Position numbers and translations under genes: made by a program. From Panaeolus papilionaceus (taxonomy: Eukaryota > Basidiomycota > Agaricomycetes > Agaricales), in assembly GCA_015501605.1 (NCBI GenBank), contig JADNRZ010000008.1:434001-498000 (forward strand): a stretch of DNA of 64,000 nucleotides, read 5' to 3'. Shown one piece after another: positions 48,343 through 60,614 of the stretch (position 1 is its first letter; the number at the start of each line of letters is the position of its first letter). The notes beneath the pieces were generated by a model, which was given only the letters and a program-made list of their open reading frames with translations, was not told where the DNA came from and did no database searches.

Positions 48343-51300
48343 CATGACATTTAACGCCCCTTGCAATCCAACGCAGTCGCTCATTTTATTTCGTCGCTCT
48401 CTCATCTTATTTCCCTCGCTCTCGTCATATCCAACCTCTCAATTTGCATACCACTGTATTATATCGCATTGCATACCCGTCTCTCATATTCCCCTGTTCA
48501 TCAAACGACACTGGTATCATTATATTTCCTTGCTTTATCATGTCATCCTCATTTCTTGCATTTCACTTTGCTTCCGTTATACTGCATCTGTGCATAGCAT
48601 TGTTTCATTAGCAGCACTATCCTTATTCTTCCCGTCATTATCTACTTACACGCTTGATCCATACACTCCATTATTGTACCGAAATACCGAAATACAAAAA
48701 CAGTACATAATATCCAATACATTTCATTTCAAAGTACTACATCTCGTTCGTCTGAACACGCTCTTGACAACAGTGTGCATCAAACTTTTCATTCACCATT
48801 ATCAGACGAAATCTGTTGGCTGGGACCTTTCTGACCCTTGAACATGTTGGTATCCAGTTCTTTTGGGATTCCGGCATTCCACTTGCTATGACAAAATTGA
48901 ACAAGGTTAAATTCATCTCACGTCTATACAGATCAAGTATACTTGTCATAAATACTTCCTTGCAATTGGCGATCTGGATCCGCCGCTTCGCATCTTTTAG
49001 TGACTTGTGTCATGCCACTATCCAGCTGAGGTTATGATTAGGGGTCCGTGGGGTCGATGTACATACTTGAATCGTATGCCTCAGGTGGTTCAATGCTGTC
49101 ACTCGGGCACCATGACCTTGGGGTAAAACGGCCATCGCCGTGCCATCGTTCTGATAGGACGCACGCCCAAAGATAGATCGCGCACGGTCGTTCTTGCATT
49201 CATCGCTAACTCGACAACGAGTTTCGAATACTATCGATGGCCGAAATGCGTGTTGTTTTATCGCCTCAAGGTGTATCTGCGGCTATCCGCAGATCATCCT
49301 TGAACATAATGCAATATTTCTCTCTCTTATTACTCCCTTCTCTTTTTATCGACATGTCAAGGCTAAATTTCTCCTCACTTGTCAAGGACTTGTCCCGGCC
49401 ATCTTGTTCTTTTTATTTATTTTTTATATTCGGATTCCGGACAATGAGTTGTGGTGTTTTCGGCTGTCTTCTCAAGTTACAGCGACTTTCTGATGGGAAC
49501 CTTGGAATGTTCCCTTCGACTTCACTTGGAGTTCCCTGGCTTCCCCCTCGGGACTCCCACCATCTCTCAGTTCAGCTTCTTCCCACTGCAAGGTCGTATT
49601 CTAATATCTCTTCAGCACTATATTCTTGTATATAAGTCATATTTTCTCTACACATGTGAAGGTTCCTTGTCACACTCTCCCCACGTCCCAGTTTTTTATT
49701 TAACACGTTTTTTCCTATGTTGGTTCGAACGCCATCACAACCAACGTGGATCAATCTATCAATGTATCATGCTCAGGCATATGTTGAACTCGTGATGGAC
49801 AACCTTCATGCACGCTGCCTCCCCTCTTTGAACCCGCCCTCTCCCGCGACTTTCTTGATCTTATCTGGATGGGTATGTGCGGCATTTCAGCGACCACTTC
49901 CTTCAGTACTTTGATGGCCTGATGTCGTTCGAAAAGCCGCTAGCTGAGCCCGTCTGCATGATAATTTATAATTAGGGTGTCATGCTATCTGGACCTGACC
50001 CTTGTATTTCATATTTTCTTCGTCAATTTGAGGAAGTAACAAAAATCCCTATCAGCCACGATGCAACTGTCAGGTCAAATCAATTCAGTTGCGCCTCATT
50101 GACAATACCCATTCGTAATCAACAGACAAAATTACTCGTCACTGAAGCTGCTTTCCCCGGAAGCTCTTGCCTGTATGCAGTACAGAGTTCAGGTTCAGCA
50201 GGGTTCAGGAGCCGCAGGTAGATCCCCTGTTTGAGCGTCGACAGACATACTTGCGTTCCGCAAAGCTTCTTTCTCGTCGCATGTCGATACATACGCGATA
50301 ACTCTGCTTCGTGCCACATTATTCATGTCAGACCTACTCGTGCTTTGACAAGTGGGGGCTACCACGCTTTCTCCCATGTGCTAAGTCATAGGCATCAAAA
50401 GGGTCTCGAGAAAACGGTGCAAGAAGTTAATTATACCCAATTATATGCGGCACGTTGTCTTTGATGTTCAATTTTCTGATTTCTATCGTGCACCTTCTTT
50501 TCCCTCTGTCGATAATTTATAACTCCAAGCGTTGCAGTATGTCATCTCGTTCTCCTTCCAGCGGTTGTGTTATCTATATGTCATGAGAGATGAAGTCTAG
50601 TCGACATTGCGACGTGAGTACACGGGAGAAGGCTCGAGAATTAGACGTGAGGCCCAGGTGCAGTTGACGAAAGAGTTTTTAGCTTCCCAGGTTCAGTAAA
50701 ATCGCTACTTTCTTCAGGTCGATGATATCACTCATACCATCGTTCATGATAGCGTAGTATTTTATTAATGCCCCTGCCGGAATCCAGTCATATGCTTTGG
50801 ATTTATGAATTCTTCGTGCGGCTAGATAACCTCCGTGGGAGGAAGACTGCACTGGTGGACAGACTCGAAAGGTGCAGGTTGGACGATGGACAGGGACAAC
50901 GACGTGACTGACGCGTGCTTGTGAGTCTTGACTCTTGATTTCATGCCATTTTACTGCAATACCCATGAGTATAGGTACGTGGGACTCGTATGTTGTTGGG
51001 GCATGGCAAAATGAACGGACCGAGGCCGAGTCGTTCCTTTGGCTGGCAGACGGATAGACAGCTGGAAGGTTCAGCCCTTGTCTGTGCTACTTGCATATGT
51101 CACGGACGGAGTGATACGGGAACTTTGGGAGCTGGCGAATACTATGTCCCTCCTGGTAAGCACTTCAAGTTTGGTGGAACCAGTACCGGTGAGCGGTCTT
51201 GGAAAAGAGTTGCGGCCGCTGATCATGAGCCAAAGAACAACACTTTGAATACTTACTTGGTCTTAAGCATACCCTGCCGACAGACATCATTTTCACTCGC

Positions 51301-53837
51301 ACAGGATATCTGGAGGTCGCCTCAGCGCGAGAGAGTATCCGTCAAAGGCAAGTTTGATTGACCTGGTGTGACTGTATTGAATCACACCGGCTTCTGCTGA
51401 TTTTCTCAGTGTGGTTGGGGAAAGGTCCGGCGGCGTAATGGATCTATGATACAGCTGAGGGGCCTCATTCGGAGTGCCTCATTTCATTATGTTAACATTG
51501 GAGTGCACCCATCCTAAGCACTTGGTGGGTATGTAATAAGTTTATCATCCAAAGCCCGAAAGCCCGAAGACTTCGAAGCAATTGTGATGTTTCGAATGGT
51601 TTGACTGCGAAGGCACATAGACTCCGCCGAAGGGAATGAACGCTAGGGTAGCTATACATCGGTTTATCATTCAGGGCGCTCGATGTGGGTCCGCTTAGTG
51701 ACGTCGATGGACCCCCACCTCAGGATCAAGGTTAACTGATCGATGTCTACCCATTGCTATGCCCTCATCGACGGCCAACATTTGACTCGGGATGCCCCCA
51801 CGATCCAAAATAGGGATTGGTATCATTCATTCGGAAAATCCCCAAACGCCGGATAAGCTCAGTATTTAGAATTTAGTCATTGAGAGTACCATTCTTCGGG
51901 TAAGAGATTAATTAGGGTCGAAGACTAACCCGAGGAACTATCTCTCCTACTTGCATATTGTACAAGTAACCCAATATGGGCCTTGGAAGGCTTAATAATG
52001 TGACCAAGTGAGATGAGATATAGGATTTTGGCGCAACACATTGCCAGTAGTGTGATGTGTGTAATTCTTGCGAGTATCATGACCACCAGCGGGACTGGAA
52101 CACTAAGGTACGCGATATCAGGGCCAGCGTTACGCGCTTAGCCCCACTTTCCACCTCCGGGGAGCAGTGTCGATCCGTGAGGCACCAGCGCGACCCCTTT
52201 GTTTCGAAGTACCGAGCAAGGATACTACGCACTAAGCACGTGTTTGGCCAGCGCGCCCATGAGTAACGGGCTGCCCGTCGGTAAAGCGTAAAACGCAGTG
52301 ATATGGCTTAGAGGCTTGGCCCGCCCTTATCCGTTAATGAGCGCGCGTGCTGTGTACATAATCCGTTTGCAGAGGAGACGTCTTCAAGAGATGGCAATGT
52401 CAATTCAATTCAACTGCCACAATTAGGATTAATCCGTTTAGGCGCTTGAAACGCAAAACTGGCAGCCATCACACCCTTTGTGTCACGCTGCGGTTGCAAT
52501 GCGGACGAATAAGGATACCTTTGTCAACGAAAAGAAAGGGAGTACAGAACCCCTTTCTGCGGCCGTACGTAGCCCACATGACATTTAGCTCGAGAGATAT
52601 CCTAGTGATACAGCATCCCGTGAATGAGATGCGACTTGCCTCCTTTGGCCACGTTCCCCGAGTCGCGACCATGGAAGCCAACAATCCAATGGCAACACGG
52701 GCAAAGCGTGCATCGTCAGTTCGGAGCGGCGGGCCTGATGCTGCCTGCTGCTCATATATTGCCCAAAACAGACCTCTCTTGGCCCTGTTGTTCTCGTCGC
52801 GTTCTGTTGAGCTTCTTCAGTGGAATCGCCAAGTCTGCTCATTTGCACACCTCTGGTCGTCATGTGTATGCCATATTCATGCGTACTTTCAAATTGTGGG
52901 GAACTGATAATAACAGAAATTAGTGATGGTAATGTAGGTTGTGTAGATAGGGTAAAGGGCGCGCCTAAGCCAACGCCAAGCGCCAAATCGACAAGATATT
53001 TTCAGGGCAATTTGATAAAAATGGATACAGAACGCATGTGCCTACACATATATGCCTGCTACTTCTGGATGCTGAACTAGATAAAATCCTTGAAGAAATT
53101 TACATATCGCACAGGTTTCAAATGCCTAAACCGGAGTTCGATACGGAGCTTTACTTGTAACCCTTCACGAACAGCAATGTGATGGCCTATGTTGTATTGT
53201 GTAGTATTCAGGGCGCTGACTGGCGGTGGCAGGTTTCGCTCAACAGTATGGAAAAAATAAAAGGTAGTATCACCATTCTCTTTGATGGGGGCTTGATCAG
53301 TCGAGTTTCATGCGTGCATATTCTACACAGGATTCCGTTCGATGAAGTATTCTCCGGGCTCAAGTGGAACGTCCATGCTACGATATAAATGTTAAATGTA
53401 TGAGTTCCCTAGATATTTAAACAGGATACTTGTATGAACTTTAGGATATACGAAAGTACAACGTCGAAACCAATGCCCGGATCATCTCCTGCTGTTCGAG
53501 GTTTCGAACCAGTGAAGGTATTCGGAGTTCGAAACCAGGACCCGAGTCATCGCTGACTCAGCTATTCCCACAGGCGCGATCATCTGACCTCGAATCCAAG
53601 CTTGAACCTCTAGCTAGAACTCAGCATTCAATAACCCATTCCCTACTTCATCTTCAGTGTTGAGAGCCTGAGGCTCTGTGCAAAAACACCTCGTAAAAAT
53701 AAAGTGACACTTGAACCCCGTTTGACTACTATGACCTCAATATTCTCCTAGGTTTAATGTGATGTCAGTCTACAGTGATCTGTGCGCGGGCTATGCGGTG
53801 GAATACGCTTGTATTCAAACAGGGCTCAGTATGTGAC
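48343..53837. other. Gene-poor region, about 5.5 kb
   Basis: This begins with the CT/AT-rich 3' flank of the cyclin gene (to about 48.8 kb). After that I see only short frames without motifs. The longest, at 50990-51361 (+), 52446-52907 (+) and 52585-52986 (-), have no recognised domain. The last two overlap on opposite strands. No transposase, reverse transcriptase, terminal repeats or RNA genes were recognised. Confidence 0.45.
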
Positions 53838-54304
53838 TCACTCGTACCTGATGCTATATGCTAATACAATGGCGTCCGGAGGATCTGGTTCAGTACCATA
53901 AATATCACTGGAGACAAACTCTGTCGCTTCAACAGGGCCACTCCTTAACTTTCGGACTTCTAAGTCATCGACATCAGGCAAGCATTTAAATGCCACCTTT
54001 TTGCTATTCGAAGCTAACTGGAATGGTGCGCACATGTTTATCTGTAATAGAGCCATGAAATTCTGATAAGCGTCGACATGTGAGCCGACGACGCAGTTTG
54101 GGGAATATGACTGCAACTCGGATGAGTTCACGAACAAGCTCCACTTCAAAACAGGAAAATCTCCCTCACTTGGACTGACACTGACGTGCAGTATGATTGT
54201 GCTATCTATTAAGTTGATGTTACAATTAACAAACTGGCTACTGCTCTGGTGCCATGTAACTAATACACGGTCGTATCATGCCGTCTGTGCAATCCTGTGC
54301 CACT
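53838..54304 (-). pseudogene. Decayed remnant of a protein-coding gene, family not named
   Basis: On the minus strand a protein-like sequence runs from about 54304 (QDCTDGMIRPCISYMAPE). It shifts frame with a TAG near 54240 and continues as QFVNCNINLIDSTIILHV, FPVLKWSLFVNSSELQSYSPN, AYQNFMALLQINMCAPFQ, VAFKCLPDVDDLEVRKL and PDPPDAIVLAYSIRYE to a stop at 53838. The composition (regular cysteines, N-glycosylation-like NSS, no low complexity) is that of an extracellular domain. It resembles large mushroom-specific transmembrane proteins of unknown function that I have seen described only as hypothetical. The frame break without a splice site, and the lack of recognisable flanking exons, indicate decay. 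Confidence 0.5.
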
Positions 54305-56158
54305 GTAAGTAGTCCTTGCGTATTCTCGGTGCAGTTTCGAAGGTGTCGTTATATGTCAGAGTAGCTCGGAGCTCTTACTCTCAGGCCAGAACCCAGCAGG
54401 TTCTAACATCGACACCTCATCAATAATTATAAGTGGAAGTCCCAATGCCTCGCTTTCCCGAGAGAGATTTAAGGGGCATCTATGGGTCCCGAGCTACACA
54501 TCTCCCATGCTATTGGCTTCTAACTTCCCTATTTGGAGCGTGGTTAATCTGGCTCTGCCGTAGAACCTGCATCAACTTCTCCCAGCTACTTGTCTCACAG
54601 CTGTACTATGATGGACAAGTGTATGCGAGAGCCCCAGTCTTCACATGGTGATTGAGCGGCATTCAGGATTCAGGCGTTGTATTAGTCTGGATAACCATCT
54701 GAACAGTGGATGCCAGGATAGCTCTGACGTATGGAGGTGCCTTGCCTAAATCATTACGGATCATTCGACCGAAGGCCTGAGTAGACATTACAGCAGCCAA
54801 ATTATTGGTAAGTTACAAGAATCGCGCAGTTGCACAGGTCGAAGGTGCTAGCTGTGAAAGGCATCCTTTTAGCACTTTGAGTCTCTTGTATACCATCCGA
54901 ACTTCCTTATTGAAATGGTGAATATTCGGGAGGAAAAACTTACGCCATCAGGTTCCTTGACGAGGTCTGCAGTGGTCGTGATCAGTGGCATACTTAAATG
55001 TCCTGCATGATAACGCATCAGTCCATCCCTTGATCCAATATCTATATCGATATCGTCACTGCGGGAAGATGGCTGATAATTCGTCAACATCAACATTTCC
55101 TGACACTAATAATATTGCTACTTAATGTAATTACTTCGATTCATTTCTTTCAACCGAAGTACGATTTAGTTTCCTCGCAGACATAGTACTTTCCCAATTG
55201 GTGAAACCGGAATCCAATCCGCGGAGTGGGTACCAATGGACCAGCTTGACAGGTCCCAGAGACCACCGGCAAGATAACAACCACCGTCAAATACTCAAAG
55301 CAGATTTCGCCATTAAAGGGTCCCGGTCTGCTGATCCAAGGGCGTGGTCAGGTAAAACCCTTTAAGCCGGTCATGATAAGGTTTATTTGGTTTTGAACCT
55401 TACCGTGGGCGGTTCTTCACCCACTCGGCTCTCATTGAAGTGTTATCACTGGTGAATGAAGGCTATGGGCGGAAGGCTAAATTGAATGGTTATCAAACTT
55501 TGATATCTACCGATGAACCGATGACACCTGTGGCTTTGAACCTGAGAGTTGTGCGACACCTCTCTGGATTAGGTATCTTTCGTACTCGGTAAATGTCGAG
55601 GTCCAGGGATTAGGCGCATCATTCAATTGAGCCATGCAGCGTCGGTGCTCCGCTCTTCGTGGCTGGCGTATGACGGATGTAATAAACATCATTGCTGTCA
55701 ACGACATAATTTCGAGCATCGTACTCATCTAGATCCCTCGCGTGTAACCCTTGATCGATCTAGATGCATCATACCGTTCGAGCGTCTAAAATGCTGTCAA
55801 AGTAAGCGCGGAAAATAAGTTGCAGAGGTTGTTTCGATATTCACCGGATGAATCGGGAACTCGAATCACGGCGATTATAAGGAGTATAAGCAACCATTTT
55901 GGCAAGGTATATGTAATACAGAGTGATGCATTCTACGGTTGTGAAAGTCTCCCTTGCAGCATATGTGTTGACCTGCTCATTTTTATTATTGAGGGGCATC
56001 TTATGCTTTACAAGGCTATAGCCTTATGGGCTATTTGAGCAGTTTTTCCTATGTTAACTTACCGTATCGGCCCAGTGAAGTCTGAATGACTGGCGACGTC
56101 TAGCTGTCTAACTTGCCGAACGCCATGGTCAGGATATTGCGCATCTTGGCTGCATCAT
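54305..56158. other. Gene-poor region, about 1.9 kb
   Basis: No gene was recognised. A minus-strand frame at 54869-55096 contains a good GTAAGT donor (about 54950) after an Asp/Ser-rich start and could be another exon remnant of the decayed gene next to it, but no domain supports this. Confidence 0.35.
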
Positions 56159-56233
56159 GCATTAACGGGGAGTGTAACCTGGGTCGTTGCCGTCAATTTC
56201 GACCCGCCGGGAGTTCGATTGTCTCTTAATGCA
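56159..56233 (+). tRNA. tRNA-Gly(GCC)-like sequence, copy A (probably pseudo or tRNA-derived repeat)
   Basis: 75 bases. The acceptor stem pairs perfectly (GCATTAA with TTAATGC, then A73). The anticodon stem GGTCG/CGACC encloses TTGCC plus eight bases, giving a GCC anticodon with an enlarged loop. The T-arm has GGGAG-TTCGATT-GTCTC, with a mismatch at the loop-closing pair. The D-arm (CGGGGAGTGTAACCT) is disturbed. A T5 run lies about 22 bases downstream. The enlarged loop could be a six-base intron after position 37. Confidence 0.5.
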
Positions 56234-56837
56234 GCGTAGTTTCTGTTTATGAGTATTTTTATCCGCAAGCTTGGCGGCTTCCCAAAGAATGAGAGGGTGT
56301 GGACACCTGTTCAAACATTCACAGCTGTCTGGAGCCTTGAAAGCACGTTAATATTTTTCGGCGCTCTGCAGGCGCCGATAATCGATTACACGCCCCGTGT
56401 CGTGTAAGTGAGACGCCATTTCGATAATGTAGTAACATAATGTGGTTGACTCGGAGGTTGACTTGTGCGTCACGTTATGAAGTTCTTTCGTGTGGTTGTA
56501 AATGATGGGCAAATGAAGTAAATTGGGAGTTACAGCAAGAATTACAAACCCCTCAATAAACCGACTGTATCAGGTTTTTCGCAGACATGCCAGGGACGAC
56601 CATTGATAGTGGATATATGTAAGCGCCACACTTTTAGTCAGATTTCAGAGGCGCCTACCCGATTCAAACGTAGGCCGATCCTGCTCCACAAGTTTTCATT
56701 CATAATACAATTGGATCCATCACGTTAGACACCTTTTAACGTAGGAAGCATCCTCTATGTGGTGGTACCATCTACTAGCACTCGCTTGTCAGCAGTTGTA
56801 CTCTATAGTACAACCTACTACAGCTTGCTTCCATGTC

Positions 56838-56914
56838 GCATGAATGGGGTGGTGGTAACCTGGGTCGTTGCCATTAAACTCGACCCGCCGGGAGTTCTAT
56901 TCTCTCTTAATGCA
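56838..56914 (+). tRNA. tRNA-Gly(GCC)-like sequence, copy B
   Basis: 77 bases. It has the best-preserved D-arm (TGGGGTGGTGGTAACCT) and a T-stem that pairs throughout, with one G-T wobble (GGGAG/CTCTC). The T-loop is mutated to TTCTATT, and the acceptor stem has one mismatch (GCATGAA against TTAATGC). The anticodon stem is GGTCG/CGACC around TTGCC with the eight-base extension ATTAAACT. A T6 run follows about 30 bases later. Damage in the T-loop and acceptor makes normal function doubtful. Confidence 0.5.
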
Positions 56915-57096
56915 ACAAGATTTCATTGTAAACCCTTTGTTAGTTTTTTAAAAAGAGAATTTTGACCGTCTCTGTAAAACAAAAGTGACGTTGTGCCAAA
57001 AGACCACGAATGTTGCGTCTTGTCAAAATTCAAGTTGTGATAATTATTTTTTTTCGACTTGTCGAATGGAAATAAAGCAAAAACAGGTAACTTGCG

Positions 57097-57162
57097 TGCA
57101 TTAAGAGGGAATCGAACTCCTGGCGGGTCGAGTTTAATAGGTTACCACTACCCCATTAATGC
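57097..57162 (-). tRNA. tRNA-Gly-like sequence, copy C (anticodon half deleted)
   Basis: 66 bases on the minus strand, inverted relative to copies A and B. The acceptor stem is perfect and the T-loop is TTCGATT. The D-arm TGGGGTAGTGGTAACCT matches the consensus. An 11-base block, the 5' anticodon stem plus TTGCC, is missing, so no anticodon remains. The 3' half ATTAAACT-CGACCCGCC is identical to copy B. It is therefore a deleted copy and cannot encode a tRNA. Confidence 0.5.
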
Positions 57163-57446
57163 TGCATGGTTCAGAGTATCGTCATCCAACTTCCAGTACA
57201 ACCCTCTTTATTTTCTTATTCTTAAATTTCTCTCCGTTTCAAAACAATAGCATCAATAATAACTTGAAAACAAATGAGAGATGGGCATTTCCTTTTTTTT
57301 TTTGTTTTGAGAATTTGCTCGTGGTCCGGCCCAAGTCATGCTTAGTAATCATTTTGTGAGAAGAATAGTGTCGGAGCTTAAAATGGGGCTTGGTTCAGTT
57401 AGGCTGATGGTCTTTGGTGGTGGTCGTCACATATCCTCATTCCATC

Positions 57447-59572
57447 ATGCCCTTCAATCTAACTATGAAAAGCGAGCGGGCAAATGCCCTGCAAGTGCGT
57501 TAAAATACCGCATTATAACGTTTTATTCAGCTAATATGCGTGTTAGGCAGCAATTCAAGATGAACTGACGACTCGCGGATACAGCTTGGAGCCAGGTGAA
57601 TATTTTCTTTCTGCTACTGGTAACTTTATCTTATGCTTGGAATAGATCCAGTGCTCGCGGAATATATTACTATCATGGTGATAAACAATAAAACACCAGG
57701 TACGGACTGGTTAAAGTCTCCCTTTTCATTTGCTAACGGCTTGCGCACAGTCCAAATCACCAGCGAACTTGAAGAATGTGGGTTTATTGACATGATTTCG
57801 GCGGAATGCCTTTGCTAACCTTATTTCGGACGTGTATAGTGATTGGCTCAGACTACAGTTCGTTTTCTTCGATAACACCTTTCTCTACAGTATCTGACTT
57901 GACTTTCAGATCCCACATTCACCGACTGGCTCTTTCAGGAAGCAGCTAAAGGTGCCTCTGAATCAGACCTTCCTTCAGTGCCCGTAGAGTCAAAACCAGA
58001 GACTGCAATCGAGGTGACGCCTGTCAGAGATGCGCAACCTACATTAAATGAGTCAGCGAGATCATCTGGCCCAAGAAACGGCGTGTTTCAGCAAGCAATA
58101 TCCCAAACACTCCCTTCATCGTCTAACGCCTCTCAGAAACGTTCTGCTTCAGCAAGGTCACCCTCCCCAAGCCATCCCAACAAAGCGAGACGAACCGATC
58201 TACCCACTGCTCCAAGGGCAATGCAGAGGGATGGCACAAACGCAAACAACCAGAATGCCAATTCACGGAGTTTGTTGGACAGAGTTGGTGGGCCGCACAA
58301 CAGACAGCAGAAGAATCACCAACGAGACGAAATACAGGCCCGTATTGATAACATTGTTGGGAATGCACCACAAGTTCCTCCAGAGATGATGATGCCCCCT
58401 GGTTATCCAATGATGGGTATGGATATGAATCCAATGGGCCCCAACATGGCAAACCCCCTTATGCTGCAGGAGATGATGATGAACCAAATGGCTCTCATGG
58501 CGCATATGGCATCCTCGATGGGTATGATTAATCCTGGTACAGGTCAATTTGCTGGACCTGGCTTCCCGATGCAGCAAACCCCCAATCCCGCTGAAAGCGG
58601 CGGCTTCTCCAACGGAGTGAACAATGGCGGCCCACAGACAAACGGCTCTCATAGAGGACGAGGTGGTGCTCGGGGAGGAAGAGGAGGTTCTCGGGGAAGA
58701 GGAGGGTCTAATGCGGTACAGTCCCAGACCAAACCCGCCAATGTGTCCGAAGTACCACCTGCCATTCCAACAACACCCATCGTTGCTCCTACTCCTGTGA
58801 ATGCTGCAGTAGCCCCAAAACCCAACCCGCCTGCGGTACAACCAGCTTTTACTGTCCCAGAGCGTCCCCAATCGCCCACTCTGTGCAAATTCAATTTGAA
58901 ATGCACTAACGCCCACTGCCGATACTCCCATCCATCCCCAGTTGCGACACCAGAAAGTGGTGTTGTCCTTAGCAATGATCCATGTGAGAAAGGAAAGGAT
59001 TGCAAAGATAAGGATTGCATCAAAGCCCACGTTAGCCCAGCTGTGCTGCGCCCTCCTAGTACGCAATTATCTTTTTTTTTTCTTCCCGTTCTGCTGCTCA
59101 TTTACATTTTCCAGCGGAGCAACCAATACCCCATGCAGCCCCGCCAACTCACCATACCCCCATCCCTTGTCGTTTTGGCGCTGCTTGCACGCGACCCAAT
59201 TGCACGTTCAATCATCCTCGTTCTGTTGTCGCTCAGCCGCAGTTTTCGCAGCCTTGCCGCTTTGGCTCAGCTTGTACGCGTGCGCAATGCGCTTATCAAC
59301 ACCCTCCAGACCGTGTTTTGCCCACATCTTTCCATCGGGGCTTGTCTACCACAGGGCCCATCATCAATGTTCCCAACCCAGAAACGGGATCAATGGGATC
59401 GAGCCATAACAAGAGCATGACCTTTAACAACACTTCTACGAAGGAAAAACTGGAAAAGCAGATGAAGGAGTTGGAGGAGAGGAAAAGCGAAGCGGAAAAG
59501 GCGGTGAAAGAGGCCGAAAGTGCAGCAAACAGCAAAAAGGACGGAGCAAAACCTGTTTCTATTGCTGTATAA
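57447..59572 (+). CDS. NAB2: Nab2-type nuclear poly(A)-RNA-binding protein (CCCH zinc fingers)
   Basis: Seven exons, 57447..57494, 57547..57595, 57646..57699, 57751..57777, 57840..57857 (18 bases), 57910..59058 and 59115..59572, sum to 600 residues. The N-terminal PWI-like fold is split over the first six exons: ERANALQAAIQDELTTRGYS, DPVLAEYITIMVINNKTP, then FTDWLFQEAAKGAS. A Met/Pro-rich region and an RGG box (about residues 225-245) follow. Four CX5CX4CX3H zinc fingers come next: CKFNLKCTNAHCRYSH, CEKGKDCKDKDCIKAH, CRFGAACTRPNCTFNH and CRFGSACTRAQCAYQH. A short C-terminal coiled coil ends the protein. Family knowledge: Nab2/ZC3H14 binds poly(A) tails in the nucleus, limits tail length and aids mRNA export. 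Yeast Nab2 has seven fingers, so four is a reduced set. Confidence 0.93.
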
Positions 59573-60614
59573 TCTATCACCATCGACATATCTTGAATTG
59601 GGGAATGCCATTGCAACGAATTTTTGAATGCCGCTTTTTATGTGTCGGGTTGGACATTCATAGTGCCCATTCCAAACCAGCTTGTAATAACAATTTCCTG
59701 ACAGTTTTCATATCCAACACCCTGTCATTGTCATAATTATTTATCGCTGCTACATTTGCTGCTTAGACGCTCATCAACCTCCCTCATTTGGCCTCCTCCT
59801 GAAAATAAATGATCTGGGCAACTCAAATGTTTTACTCTCCGTCTTTTAATTAGCAGACTCTCTTTCTGTTTTCTTTGATCCCTGTATTTCTTTACCACTC
59901 ATCTCAATGTTTAAATTACTTGTCCTACCGTAGTCTACCGGCATTTTTTCATCGTCGCAGCATCTTAGGAACTTTTTTACAGGCTACCGCTTCCCCCTAC
60001 CTTGCTACTTATTAAATAATGGTTGGAGGGTTACGGTTCGTGGTAGTCAGAGGTGGAGGTTGTCAATAGAACTTTCTGCGTCGTTGTTGGGGTAGCACCA
60101 GTCATCCCCTGACACTTATCCTCCTCATTTGTTGTGTGCTTTTGAGATTGATTTCAACCGAGGTGAATCTGCACTCAACTTGAAAATGTTGATGCCTACA
60201 ATCTATCTACATGCACAACGAGTAAGGCACAAGAAATGTAGCAGTCGATTCCAAGGTACTCTTGGTTAAATCAGGCTCTAGCTTCCCGTGAGCATTGTTA
60301 TTGCCTTCAATCCCGAATTCTCCATTGTCCACCTGTCGTTACACTACTGTTCCCGAGTTGTCTGTTGGCTGAGGAGGTCATGACTCTGGCAGCCCTGTTA
60401 ACCGTCCAGACTCGGGACTTGTCCAGTCAGGTTGAGATCATTGCAGTAATATCCCGAACGAAATAGTCACTGCAGTACACGGCACATGGTGCAAGTCTAT
60501 TGAATGATCTCTGTTAAATGTATATTAGATACCAGATATTTTGACTTACTCAAGTACGACGACCGTTAGACTGGTCACCAATCTAGACAACCTTATGGGG
60601 TGGGGTACATCAAT
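59573..60614. other. Convergent intergenic region, NAB2 and IMPACT-family gene
   Basis: About 1.04 kb between two convergent genes, longer than most such spacers here. T-rich stretches at 59640-60000 fit 3' end signals for NAB2. No gene or repeat was recognised. Confidence 0.45.

Noticed and set aside
50990..51361. A 123-codon open frame on the plus strand
   Set aside because: No domain, signal peptide or similarity could be recognised, and the composition is not protein-like across its length.
52446..52986. Open frames of 153 (+) and 133 (-) codons on opposite strands
   Set aside because: They overlap each other, contain no recognisable motif, have no splice or family support, and are about as long as expected by chance in a GC-balanced stretch.
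53490..53560. Repeated TTCGAA/GTTCGA motifs resembling tRNA B boxes
   Set aside because: No acceptor, D or anticodon stems could be folded around them.
55507..55728. Minus-strand open frame of 73 codons
   Set aside because: No motif or splice support; isolated in the gene-poor tract.
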